From the NCBI GenBank assembly GCA_951812785.1, contig OX638335.1, forward strand, positions 1,913,712 through 1,977,711: a DNA stretch of 64,000 bases, given 5' to 3'. Both the position numbers and the translations under genes were made by a program. Source of the DNA: an uncultured Gammaproteobacteria bacterium. GTDB lineage: Bacteria > Pseudomonadota > Gammaproteobacteria > UBA4575. Below, piece after piece: positions 9,052 to 17,972 of this stretch (position 1 is its first letter; each line of letters opens with the position of its first letter). Below the pieces are notes generated by a model. It did not search any database. It worked only from the letters and a program-made list of their open reading frames with translations, and was not told the DNA's origin.

Positions 9052-9499
9052 AAATATAGCTTAATATAGAAAGTGGTATTAATACATACAGCAATACAAC
9101 CATAATACAATTATTAAGAAATAAAACTGCCTTATGGTTAAAAGCAACTAAGCCCTTGCTAACTAAATAGTCTATAATTTTTCAACCCTAGAGCAGCAAA
9201 GATAATCTATCAGTCCAACACTTTGTAAGATACTTTATTTTAGCTGCACTTAAACACAACTCAAGCCTGTACTCTATAATGTCCTGTCGATATATAATCG
9301 TTCATTAAATACTAACACAATTTACCCCTATGAAATTAACTATTGGTTATGGATCAAATTGTTTAATTGTTCAGCTTGCCATCGAAAATAAAATTATCTT
9401 ACAGTACGATGACCATAACTTCATAATAGAGATCACCAAGGTTGAGCAAAAACTTATAGTATTCGATGCATAATAATTCACACAAATGAATCAAAACAA
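9052..9499. other. 448-bp intergenic region between divergent sugar transferase and galE (unit B)
   Basis: AT-rich and divergent, so promoters for both flanking genes should lie here. No convincing -35/-10 pair or JUMPstart/ops element was recognised. Its only open frame is the 47-codon one at 9330-9473. The same region is at 30451-30898. Confidence 0.5.
9330..9473 (+). CDS. Possible 47-residue small protein upstream of galE
   Basis: An ATG-to-TAA frame of 47 codons ends 26 bp before galE. The product is rich in Ile/Leu/Val with alternating polar residues, compatible with a small beta-sheet protein. No Shine-Dalgarno is obvious and no family was recognised. Confidence 0.3.
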   Translation: MKLTIGYGSNCLIVQLAIENKIILQYDDHNFIIEITKVEQKLIVFDA

Positions 9500-10453
9500 A
9501 TGAAAAATATCCTCATCACAGGCGGCGCAGGTTACATCGGTTCACATACCTGCAAAGCATTAGCACAAGCTGGGTACAATCCCATTACATTTGATAATCT
9601 GTCTGCTGGACATAAGCATGCGGTTAAATGGGGGCCATTAGAAATAGGTGATATTCGCGATTCAGAAGCATTGTCGAAAGTATTCAAAAAATATAAAACC
9701 GAAGCGGTTATCCATTTTGCATCAAAGATAGTAGTATCGGAGTCGGTTAGAGAACCCGAAAGTTATTATGACAACAATGTAAATGGCACCTTAAGCCTGC
9801 TTAATGTCATGCAAACACATTCAATCAATGTAATCGTATTCTCAAGCACCGCAGCAGTATACGGTTATCCTGAAACAAACCCGATTGAAGAATCACATCC
9901 TTTATTGCCCATTAATCCCTATGGCGAAACAAAACTGAAGTGCGAAGAATTACTCGAAAAGTATCGAGACACACACGGCATTAATTATATAGCACTTAGA
10001 TATTTTAATGCCGCAGGTGCCGATCCAACTAGCGAACTTAGAGAAGAACACGAGCCTGAAACACATTTAATCCCCTTGCTATTAAAAGCAGCAAAGGAAA
10101 ACAAACCTTTTTCACTTTTCGGCAATGATTACAAAACACCCGATGGAACCTGTATCCGTGATTATATTCATGTAACGGATCTGGCCAGTGCGCATATCAA
10201 GTCACTGGAATACCTGATAAATAATCAACGGTCACAATGCCTTAATCTAGGTACGGGAAAAGGCTATTCCGTACGAGAAGTCCTTGAAGCCGCCAAAAAA
10301 ATCACCTCTAAAAAAATAAATGAAGTTATATCAGAAAGAAGGGAGGGCGACCCTGATAGCCTGGTTGCGAAAGCTGATGCAGCACAAAAAATACTAGATT
10401 GGCATCCACAACAGAGTGATCTACATAATATCATCCGAACAGCCTGGCAATAA
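9500..10453 (+). CDS. galE: UDP-glucose 4-epimerase
   Basis: 317 residues. It interconverts UDP-glucose and UDP-galactose in the cytoplasm, supplying precursors to the transferases here. The NAD-binding TGGAGYIGS motif is at residues 7-15, the FSSTAAVYG strand holds the catalytic Ser/Thr, and NPYGETK holds the YxxxK pair. RYFNAAGAD and the DGTCIRDYIHV segment are typical GalE features. Length is slightly short of the usual 330-340 but all core motifs are present. Substrate could extend to the N-acetyl sugars. The gene is convergent with the FkbM methyltransferase gene. Confidence 0.93.
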   Translation: MKNILITGGAGYIGSHTCKALAQAGYNPITFDNLSAGHKHAVKWGPLEIGDIRDSEALSKVFKKYKTEAVIHFASKIVVSESVREPESYYDNNVNGTLSLLNVMQTHSINVIVFSSTAAVYGYPETNPIEESHPLLPINPYGETKLKCEELLEKYRDTHGINYIALRYFNAAGADPTSELREEHEPETHLIPLLLKAAKENKPFSLFGNDYKTPDGTCIRDYIHVTDLASAHIKSLEYLINNQRSQCLNLGTGKGYSVREVLEAAKKITSKKINEVISERREGDPDSLVAKADAAQKILDWHPQQSDLHNIIRTAWQ

Positions 10454-10500
10454 CATCAAAGGGTAACGTCCACTTTCTTGAGTGCGCCACATTAAGCTTA

Positions 10501-11235
10501 CTACATCGTGTCAGAACGAATAAAAAGAGCATCCATCTGTAGTATTTCATCAGTTTTAGGATCAGCAAGCCAACCAACCGGACGTAAAAATAGAAATCCA
10601 TGTTCTTCCATTACTTTCACCATATCCATAAACAACGTTTCACCTTCATACATGAGTTTAAAGGAGCTTTCTACGATAACAAAATCGACCCTTTTTAGAG
10701 TCTTTGCACCTCCACGCAACACATGAGCTTCGTAGCCTTGAACATCAAGTTTTAACAAACAAGGTGAAAGCAAGTCAGTTTCTAAAATCATTGAATCTAA
10801 TGTTGAAACATCAACAACAATCTCTCCAGATTCTTGCGCACCAGGAAATGCTTTGCGATGGAAACCAGCTAAGGGCAATATTGAACTAGAATGATTCTGA
10901 CTGTTGACATAGAATTTTTTTTTAGCTTTTTCATCTCCTAATGCAATCGAATAAACTTTAATATTATTTAATTTAGAAATGTTTTTTTTCAGTTGCTCCA
11001 CACATTGGGGTTGAGGTTCAAAAGAGTGAATTCTAGCGTTAGGGAATAACTTAGCCGTCGCTACAGAAAATTGACCAACATTAGCTCCCACATCAATAAT
11101 AGTCTTTGGACTAATATTCTGCTTAGCCAAGCTTGCAACCATAAAATAGGAAGTCACAGAGAACAAAGGCCAAGTAAATAACGAGAATATCGCTTTTGGA
11201 TTTTCTAACAGGGATGCAATTTTTTGTAATTTCAC
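10501..11235 (-). CDS. FkbM-family SAM-dependent methyltransferase
   Basis: 244 residues. The SAM-binding motif IDVGANVGQFS is near residue 46 and the FkbM signature LLKLDVQGYEAHVLRGG near residues 160-176. FkbM enzymes O-methylate sugars or polyketides; in this locus methylation of a glycan residue is the natural inference. Last gene of the leftward ten-gene block that starts at 20369. Confidence 0.85.
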   Translation of the reverse strand: MKLQKIASLLENPKAIFSLFTWPLFSVTSYFMVASLAKQNISPKTIIDVGANVGQFSVATAKLFPNARIHSFEPQPQCVEQLKKNISKLNNIKVYSIALGDEKAKKKFYVNSQNHSSSILPLAGFHRKAFPGAQESGEIVVDVSTLDSMILETDLLSPCLLKLDVQGYEAHVLRGGAKTLKRVDFVIVESSFKLMYEGETLFMDMVKVMEEHGFLFLRPVGWLADPKTDEILQMDALFIRSDTM

Positions 11236-11265
11236 AAAGATAAGAATTTTATTTTAAGTTGTATA

Positions 11266-11985
11266 TTATTGTTTATTCTTTAGCACCACATATGCAAAAC
11301 TTGTTAAAACAGGGATGGGATATTTAATGAGATTTTTACATAGCACATCGTGCATGTTCTTTATGAATGGCACTTTCCTATAGTACTCACCATGCCCATA
11401 GAACCCAATATATTTATCTACTACATAACCTAAATTTTCAAATTTCTTAATCTGTGATTGTATTGGGCCTCGACACCAATGATAGTATGCTGGAAACTTA
11501 CCCTTCCTTCCGCTTTTACTCCTGCCAGATTGGAGTATACGTAAAAGTTTGGTAGTAATTATTTCAGGTATTAACCTATTAGCAACAAACGGTAACGCGA
11601 ATAAAGTGGGGAAAAAATGCAATGCCAATCCATTTATAGCTAATAATTTACGGATATTTTTATGGAAAGCTTTTCCGTCTTTAACGTGTTCAGCTAGCAT
11701 TTTACTAAAAATTAAATCAAATTCACCCGATAGAGAAAAATCTTCTGCTGCCATATCCGCCTGTATCTTATGATAGTTGCTTGGAGCTTTGTCTAGTTCC
11801 TCACTAGAAATATCAATAACTGTGTATTGCAAGTCGTTCTCTAATATAAAGTCAAGCCCCAATACAGGGTTAGCACCACCGCCAACTTCACATATTCGCT
11901 TGGCCTTTGATTGCAAAATCAAACGTTCCAGAAAAATTCTAAACTCTGACCAAGCAACTTCTGAATGATCATATTTTATTTCCAT
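11266..11985 (-). CDS. Class I SAM-dependent methyltransferase
   Basis: 239 residues. Motif I is ICEVGGGANPVLG near residue 31, followed by the acidic strand TVIDIS and a post-motif strand FDLIFSKMLAEHV, the usual methyltransferase-fold order. No closer family recognised. Together with the FkbM protein and two more methyltransferases upstream it suggests a heavily methylated polysaccharide, or modification of lipid-linked intermediates. Confidence 0.75.
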   Translation of the reverse strand: MEIKYDHSEVAWSEFRIFLERLILQSKAKRICEVGGGANPVLGLDFILENDLQYTVIDISSEELDKAPSNYHKIQADMAAEDFSLSGEFDLIFSKMLAEHVKDGKAFHKNIRKLLAINGLALHFFPTLFALPFVANRLIPEIITTKLLRILQSGRSKSGRKGKFPAYYHWCRGPIQSQIKKFENLGYVVDKYIGFYGHGEYYRKVPFIKNMHDVLCKNLIKYPIPVLTSFAYVVLKNKQ

Positions 11986-12070
11986 TAATTCTCCAGCTTG
12001 AGTTGTCTACCCAAATTTTAAATCAGCTTATGTATAGTTCTATACTCCGCAGAGTGCATTCCATGAAAAT

Positions 12071-12682
12071 TTAGATGAGTAAGATAGAACGAAAAACTTG
12101 CCTGGCACATTCTTTTGAGCCAGCGCTTGTAACATCAATACTTAGCACTTCACCAAAATTTACAAGTTGGACTTTCATCTCATTTTGCTGCCTTATTATC
12201 TCCTGTAAAGATAACTCAGCTTTGCGATTACGAATCATAGTAGATTCTCCGCTCAATAGTACAATTAAATCTGGCTTTGGCGCTAGCCACGTCAGTAGAT
12301 TAGCCATAAAACTAATTGACCTTAACTTATACCTCTTAGGATGAAAAAGAAGATCATAATAATATCGTTCATAAATAATTATTGCCCCATTGCGCATCAT
12401 TGGACGAAATCTAATCAAATATGCAAGAGTGAAATCTAAAAAAAAGTATATATAAGCAATTAATGAAATGGACCATGATCTTGTAGGAAGCTTATTAGGG
12501 TTAGTAAAATCGTGATTTTGAAGCGCTTCGTTATTTAGAGAAGGTAGAAACCGCGGACGCCAATGATAGTGAAATGTGGATACTCCTTGATTGCGAAGCA
12601 TTTCTTCTACTAACGTAGCTGTGGTAGTTTTTCCTGTTCCATCAGGACCAAAGAATGCAATTAATTGCCCGGTTTTTTTCAT
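12071..12682 (-). CDS. Thymidylate-kinase-like P-loop protein of polysaccharide loci
   Basis: 203 residues. The Walker A motif GPDGTGKTT is at residues 12-20 and an IIYERYYYD segment resembles the DRY/DR-type region of dTMP kinases. Proteins of this type occur in glycan clusters where a housekeeping dTMP kinase role is unlikely. It lies between a glycosyltransferase and a methyltransferase in one transcript, with the nucleotidyltransferase-like gene two genes upstream. Phosphorylation of a sugar or lipid carrier is possible but unproven. Confidence 0.65.
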   Translation of the reverse strand: MKKTGQLIAFFGPDGTGKTTTATLVEEMLRNQGVSTFHYHWRPRFLPSLNNEALQNHDFTNPNKLPTRSWSISLIAYIYFFLDFTLAYLIRFRPMMRNGAIIIYERYYYDLLFHPKRYKLRSISFMANLLTWLAPKPDLIVLLSGESTMIRNRKAELSLQEIIRQQNEMKVQLVNFGEVLSIDVTSAGSKECARQVFRSILLI

Positions 12683-12699
12683 CGTGTTTTAAACATAAC

Positions 12700-13698
12700 T
12701 TAATGCATTATTAATTTTTGATATAAGACAGCTAATTTTTCTGCAATAGCCATCCATGAATATTCTCTGATAATTCCATTATTATTTTGCTTAGAATTAA
12801 CCATAAGATTAACTTTATCAGCTAACCCACCGTCTAAAGCATCAGTTTCATCAATAAACAGCAGACCTTCCTTGTCTTTAAACAAGCAGGGCAAGCCACC
12901 AAAAGGTGTCGCGATGACTGGGATGCCAACTGCCATAGCCTCTAATACACTAAGAGGGATTTGAACAGCCGCTTTTGGATCAATGGTTGGGAAAATATAG
13001 CAATCAGCCGTTTGATAAAAATGCTCAATCTGAGGTTGATAGTCTCTGATAATGAGACAACCAGCTTCCTCTAAAGCCATAACAAGATTAGTGCATTGTT
13101 CTGTTGTTGTGCTGCCAATAATGACAACTTGTATATTCGATCCTTTCTGAGCTTCCAACAATAATTGCAAATTACGATCGCGTTTCAGATGGCCTACGTG
13201 CAGGGCAATAATCTTATCTTTTGGTAAATTAAGTTTTTGTCTTAACTTATCACGAGTTTCCAAATTAATGGGAATAAAACGTTCGGCATCCACCCCCGAA
13301 ATAGACATCGTACTATTCTTTAATTTTCGTTTTTGAGCCCATAAGCTCCAATAGCGAGAAGCAACGAGCACATGGTCAGGTTGAAAAAAACCAATTAAGA
13401 CGTTAGCGAGCAATCCCCAGTATGGGTTTGTGAAGGTAAGTATCGTGCATAATTCTTTATTCTTGATTTTACATATTCCCAATAGCAGAACACTTTTATA
13501 TGTGGGCCCCCCAATATAATGAAATATATCAAATGAATTTGAGCATTTTATTGACTCACTAGGAGATGCAATTTGAGCATGAATATTAGGTATGTCGTTT
13601 AGCGAAAGCATTAACTCACGCGCAATTTTTTTCATCCCCTCATCATTATGCCCCTTGGTGTCGCTAACCAATAGAACTCGGAGCTTTTCTTTAACCAC
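12700..13698 (-). CDS. GT4-family glycosyltransferase
   Basis: 332 residues, GT-B fold. The nucleotide-sugar-binding half has VGHLKRDRNLQLLLEA and, near the C-terminus, LSVLEAMAVGIPVIATPFGGLP, the conserved retaining GT4 element. It should add a sugar to the lipid-linked repeat unit on the cytoplasmic face. The start overlaps the upstream gene by 8 bp, implying translational coupling. Donor and acceptor are unknown. Confidence 0.85.
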   Translation of the reverse strand: MVKEKLRVLLVSDTKGHNDEGMKKIARELMLSLNDIPNIHAQIASPSESIKCSNSFDIFHYIGGPTYKSVLLLGICKIKNKELCTILTFTNPYWGLLANVLIGFFQPDHVLVASRYWSLWAQKRKLKNSTMSISGVDAERFIPINLETRDKLRQKLNLPKDKIIALHVGHLKRDRNLQLLLEAQKGSNIQVVIIGSTTTEQCTNLVMALEEAGCLIIRDYQPQIEHFYQTADCYIFPTIDPKAAVQIPLSVLEAMAVGIPVIATPFGGLPCLFKDKEGLLFIDETDALDGGLADKVNLMVNSKQNNNGIIREYSWMAIAEKLAVLYQKLIMH

Positions 13699-14824
13699 TA
13701 TCTTTATTCCGTTCTAGATTATATTTAAGCGCCCTATTAGCGAGTATATGATTCCATATATGCGCGACTGCTGTCGCTTCATCTTCTATAGCATCTTCAA
13801 ATAAAGTAATATTGCTTGATGAATCCAACTTCTTAAGCGATAGCTCCCAATGTTTTCGTTCTAAGCATATTTCATATATTGGGAAAGACAATCCTGATAA
13901 AAATTCATGATTGTTATTGAAGTTTAAAATCGCAACCCCGCCATTTCTTACTACCTTAGAGATCACTTTGATTGGTGAATGCCCTGAATTTTTATTGGTG
14001 ATAATTTTTCGTATAGGAGGCACAAATAAATGCCATTTGTCTGCCAAATCCAAAAATAGACTAGAAAATTCCTCTCCAAGACTTTCATCTTGAGTACACA
14101 AAGACAAAATTACACCACTAGGTAGCTTACGCTTTGCCTTGAAGCCAAGATAAATAGTTTGTAATGTGCCAATTGGATTTTTGAAAAGCTGTCTTTTAAA
14201 GACAGCATATTTCATCGCAGGAACTTTATTATTTAATGCGTCCCATTCCTTTTCTTTGATCTTATCGAAAATATCAACGGCCAGTTTACTACCAAATGAA
14301 TGTGACATTACACTATGAAATGATTGTGAATCTTCCATTGTTAGAAAATGAACTTCACTACGGTATTTTTCAGGGACATGATTGTTATATAGCAAATGAT
14401 GTATGCAGGTTATAGCCGCTTGATGCGAAGGTCTCGGATGCCATGTAATACCACTTCTCTGCCTGTACTTCAGTATTTGTTTTGCAGACAAATAAGATAA
14501 TCCATGCCATCTTGCTCCAGCAAATAACTCTATTGTCAGTGCGAATCTTTGCGGGAAAATTAATTTCCCAAAACCTAGATAGATAGACTTTTCCCAGGCA
14601 TGCTTCTGGTAACAGAACCAATTCATCGATGTCGCTACATTAGTTATTCCGTTTGCAGCTTTTTTGATATCACGATCTGATATAACTAAATCCAGATCGC
14701 CTGTGAGTTCCTCAGGGTATCCTTGATAATTACGTTCAACGCAATATTTAATTTTTTCATTATCAAGCCACTGAAAAACTTGTGCAAGAAACATACTTGC
14801 ATTATCGTTATTGTATTCGGCCAT
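13691..14824 (-). CDS. Nucleotidyltransferase-like protein, function unknown
   Basis: 377 residues from the ATG at 14824; the frame is open further to a TTG at 14860, but that would overlap the previous gene and gives no better start. Near the N-terminus, LTGDLDLVISDRD resembles the DxD metal-binding element of nucleotidyltransferase-fold proteins. The rest is not recognised and carries no signal peptide. Co-location with the P-loop kinase-like gene recurs in sugar clusters, and the two may act on one substrate. That is inference. Confidence 0.5.
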   Translation of the reverse strand: MAEYNNDNASMFLAQVFQWLDNEKIKYCVERNYQGYPEELTGDLDLVISDRDIKKAANGITNVATSMNWFCYQKHAWEKSIYLGFGKLIFPQRFALTIELFAGARWHGLSYLSAKQILKYRQRSGITWHPRPSHQAAITCIHHLLYNNHVPEKYRSEVHFLTMEDSQSFHSVMSHSFGSKLAVDIFDKIKEKEWDALNNKVPAMKYAVFKRQLFKNPIGTLQTIYLGFKAKRKLPSGVILSLCTQDESLGEEFSSLFLDLADKWHLFVPPIRKIITNKNSGHSPIKVISKVVRNGGVAILNFNNNHEFLSGLSFPIYEICLERKHWELSLKKLDSSSNITLFEDAIEDEATAVAHIWNHILANRALKYNLERNKDSG

Positions 14825-14847
14825 GAGCTTGCTTCTATTCGGAGCAG

Positions 14848-15708
14848 TTACTCCTCCCAATTAAAATCTGTAGATGAGTAATCAAAATATTGCCCTCCAA
14901 ATGCATCATTAAATTGCTTTGCGTCTGGTGCGTATTTTGGAGTCCAGTTTTTAGGCTTTCTGGCAATTAACATCCACGAATCCCTAACTCCGGGAAATAG
15001 AGTAGTAAATGCTTGGTAAGGCTTCCTGGCATATGCCGGTAAAACGTCTAACTGAAGATGATAGGTACTTAACTCTAATAATTCCAACCCAAGATATTCA
15101 TTTAACAAGAAAAGATCCTGGTATACATATTCTCTGACATGCCCGTTCCACATGCCTGGATACCAATAGAAATAGTTAAATTTATTATAATTGGTTTTGC
15201 CCATCATGAGGTGGATGCGCTTACGTAAATTTGCGGCGTTTGGCACAGTTATAGCCAATATCCCTTCTGGTTTGAGACATTGGAGTAATGTGTTTAGTAA
15301 TACTCGAGGGGAAGAATGTAGATGCTCCACAACATCGTGAGACATTAATACATCATATTGCCCTGCCATAAAAGGTAAAGGATTCGACTCTGTAGGTAGA
15401 ACATAATCAATATCCATTTGTTCAGCAAACTGTAGTATTTTCTGGCGATTATCATCCAGCTTATGCCAAGCATCCTGTAAAGTATCAAACGCTGTAACCT
15501 TCATTCCGGCTAAAGAAAACATTGCTGTTTTATCACATGGGCCCGCTCCAAAATCTAAGACTGTCGAATTTTCATCAGTCCATTCGATTATCTTTTTCAC
15601 CATATCCTGATATCCTGATTTACGCCCTTCTCGCACATATCCTTTAAATGGAAATTCGGTATAAACCTTGGACCACGCTTCTTCCAATTCATATTTAGAT
15701 ACTGTCAC
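14848..15708 (-). CDS. Class I SAM-dependent methyltransferase
   Basis: 286 residues. Motif I VLDFGAGPCDKTAM near residue 50, then MKVTAFD, SHDVVEHL and LKPEGILAITVPN follow the order of Methyltransf_11/23-type enzymes. The long C-terminal part is Trp/Tyr-rich, probably acceptor-specific. In the glycan block a sugar or carrier methylation is the likely role; the acceptor is not determined. Confidence 0.75.
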   Translation of the reverse strand: MTVSKYELEEAWSKVYTEFPFKGYVREGRKSGYQDMVKKIIEWTDENSTVLDFGAGPCDKTAMFSLAGMKVTAFDTLQDAWHKLDDNRQKILQFAEQMDIDYVLPTESNPLPFMAGQYDVLMSHDVVEHLHSSPRVLLNTLLQCLKPEGILAITVPNAANLRKRIHLMMGKTNYNKFNYFYWYPGMWNGHVREYVYQDLFLLNEYLGLELLELSTYHLQLDVLPAYARKPYQAFTTLFPGVRDSWMLIARKPKNWTPKYAPDAKQFNDAFGGQYFDYSSTDFNWEE

Positions 15709-15768
15709 GCTATTCTTCCTTTAAAATTTCTTTACTCAATTATCATGTTGCGTTACAAAAACATGCAA

Positions 15769-16422
15769 CTATTTCTTTAAGACTACACAAGTGGTTTGAT
15801 ATTCCTTAAACAACCATAGATTTCTGTGCATAGCGGCTTTCCAATGCTGTGCTGTTGGCCAGGGAATGAGCATTTTAACGATGTGTTTAAAAAACACTTT
15901 AGGAGATATGACTATCTGCTGTCCAAATGTCCCACAATTTACAATTTCACTAGCTTGAATTTCACCTCCGGGAAACATATCTGCCAGTTCTTCTACAGTT
16001 GGCCGAAACATGGTATCAATTGGAGCCAAATGAAATGGAAAGCTATACGGTACTGTGGCAACAATAAAACCATTACGTTGGATCATATCAACACATAGAT
16101 TAGCCATTTTGTGAGGGGCAATAACGTGCTCCAGAATATTTGCACATATTACAGATTTTGGATTATGCGATAGAATTTGAGAATAAATATCCTCATCAAA
16201 AATATCTCCAACAATATCCACACCCTGACCTGGCTCAATATCTACATGCACTATTGTGACTCCACGTTTTTCCAGCGGATGAATAATAAACTCGTAGATA
16301 AACGACTGTCCCTTCTCCCTGAAGTTCTTAGTAGCGCTCCCTAGGTTAACTAGAGGGGTAAGTTGCTCAACTGAGTAGCTATTTAAGACATTACCTATCC
16401 ACTTAGCCTCATTTAATAACAT
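15769..16422 (-). CDS. Class I SAM-dependent methyltransferase-like protein
   Basis: 217 residues. The VHVDIEPGQGVDIVGDIFDE segment fits the acidic SAM-ribose strand, and ICANILEHVIAPHKMA with VATVPYSFPFHLAPIDTMF matches methyltransferase-11-like glycan proteins. The glycine loop LVNLGSA is weak, so cofactor binding is less certain than in its neighbours. Confidence 0.6.
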   Translation of the reverse strand: MLLNEAKWIGNVLNSYSVEQLTPLVNLGSATKNFREKGQSFIYEFIIHPLEKRGVTIVHVDIEPGQGVDIVGDIFDEDIYSQILSHNPKSVICANILEHVIAPHKMANLCVDMIQRNGFIVATVPYSFPFHLAPIDTMFRPTVEELADMFPGGEIQASEIVNCGTFGQQIVISPKVFFKHIVKMLIPWPTAQHWKAAMHRNLWLFKEYQTTCVVLKK

Positions 16423-16539
16423 CTGGAGACCTTTATGCTATTTGGTTTCTACTGAGTAGAAAATATAAAGAACTAAAATGTAATCCACCTTAAACATTAT
16501 TTAAAATTTCAAACCACATCAAAACGCCGTAGTATTCTG

Positions 16540-17904
16540 CTAATACTTGCCGGATTGAGGGAAATCAAGGTACTTCAACTTTAATAATATTCCAGCAAAA
16601 AGCCAAAAATATACATTAATAGGGTCAATATCTATTTGCCAACCTTTTAATGAAGTTGCTGCGACGACAGTAAGAAATCCTAATAGGGCTGCAGAGCAAC
16701 TTTTGACTTCCCTATTTTTTATTTTTATATGTTGGATAATTCCCTGCCCAATGACGCTTAGAAACAAACCTAGTACCAATACCAGCCCAATCAAACCTAA
16801 CTCATATATCGCCTTTGCGTAATAGTTTTCGATTACACCAAAACTCTCATAATCATAATTTTCAAAAGCATGTCTTGCGGGTCCGGTATTCATTCCGGTC
16901 CCCATTCCCCAAGGCGCATTTTGTAATGCTTCACTGATCCCTCCAATAAACAGCTCATTATAGTATCTCACGAATAATCGTATCATTAGTTCAGAAAATG
17001 TTACTAAGTTAAAATCCCCAATTAATAACACCCCTGCGAATAATACCAGAATACCCATGGTAAATATAAGCCCACGTTTAATGTTCCCTTCGAATGCGAA
17101 AATAGTTACGACGAGCAGCGGGATGAAAATAAAATTTGCTTTTGCCCCTGATAGAAGAGATGCAACTACCGTAATACCAAATAATATTTTAGCAAGTGTC
17201 CGCCACATACGGTTTCGATCAATTTGCCAAAGAATATAGGCAGGAATTATCATAGACATCGTATATCCTGAGTATTGTAGCCAGTAGCTGAACGTTGATG
17301 GAATTCTATATAACACAGCATTAACATCGTATATTTGAAAATTTTGAGTTGCCGCTTTTGCGGCATCACCATATATTGTAGTCATTACAAGTTTATAGCC
17401 TAATATACTACTTGCGACAAACTCTCCGATTCCAATTAGGCATGGTATGAATGCTATGATAACCATCATTCTTGAAAGTAACACTAATTCGTCAATGTTG
17501 CGGATAAATGCAAACCCTATGAATAACATTGGCAAATAAAAGAGCCAAACTTTTATGCCTATAAAAGCAACTAGCCAGTTAGGAATGGAGGAGTTTAAGG
17601 ATTGAATTAAAACTAGAACAAATAGTGCGTATATGAATAAGACTATGTGTCTTGGAACATGACTGTCAGTGATAACATGTTTTTTACGCAATCCACATAA
17701 AAAGAAAGCTGCGTAAAGAGGAATTATGAAAAGAATGTCTTTAAAGATAGTCGGGAATGGGGAAGGATGCAATGCCAATGTTACAATTCCCGCAAAGGGG
17801 ATATAGCAGATAAGTAAGTAAACACCTTTTCTCCATTTATTTATAATGACCAACCATATGGTTAATATAATAATGAGAGATACTGCAAATACAAGGATTT
17901 CCAT
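16540..17904 (-). CDS. O-antigen/exopolysaccharide polymerase (Wzy/O-antigen-ligase family)
   Basis: 454 residues with about ten to twelve hydrophobic segments. Between segments in the second half is a large hydrophilic loop with APWGMGTGMNTGPARHAFEN, the Wzy_C/O-antigen-ligase-type loop. Placed directly after the flippase gene, it is best read as the Wzy polymerase that links repeat units on the periplasmic side. The second Wzy_C protein (49568-51013) is not needed to explain polymerisation. Confidence 0.75.
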   Translation of the reverse strand: MEILVFAVSLIIILTIWLVIINKWRKGVYLLICYIPFAGIVTLALHPSPFPTIFKDILFIIPLYAAFFLCGLRKKHVITDSHVPRHIVLFIYALFVLVLIQSLNSSIPNWLVAFIGIKVWLFYLPMLFIGFAFIRNIDELVLLSRMMVIIAFIPCLIGIGEFVASSILGYKLVMTTIYGDAAKAATQNFQIYDVNAVLYRIPSTFSYWLQYSGYTMSMIIPAYILWQIDRNRMWRTLAKILFGITVVASLLSGAKANFIFIPLLVVTIFAFEGNIKRGLIFTMGILVLFAGVLLIGDFNLVTFSELMIRLFVRYYNELFIGGISEALQNAPWGMGTGMNTGPARHAFENYDYESFGVIENYYAKAIYELGLIGLVLVLGLFLSVIGQGIIQHIKIKNREVKSCSAALLGFLTVVAATSLKGWQIDIDPINVYFWLFAGILLKLKYLDFPQSGKY

Positions 17905-17972
17905 AGGGGCAATTTTTTAATTATATCTTATTGCTGATTGCTGATTATCATCAACCTGTAGATTACCCCAAG

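Noticed and set aside
9052-9499. JUMPstart/ops element upstream of the glycan genes
   Set aside because: No ops core GGCGGTAG was found in the divergent leader regions.
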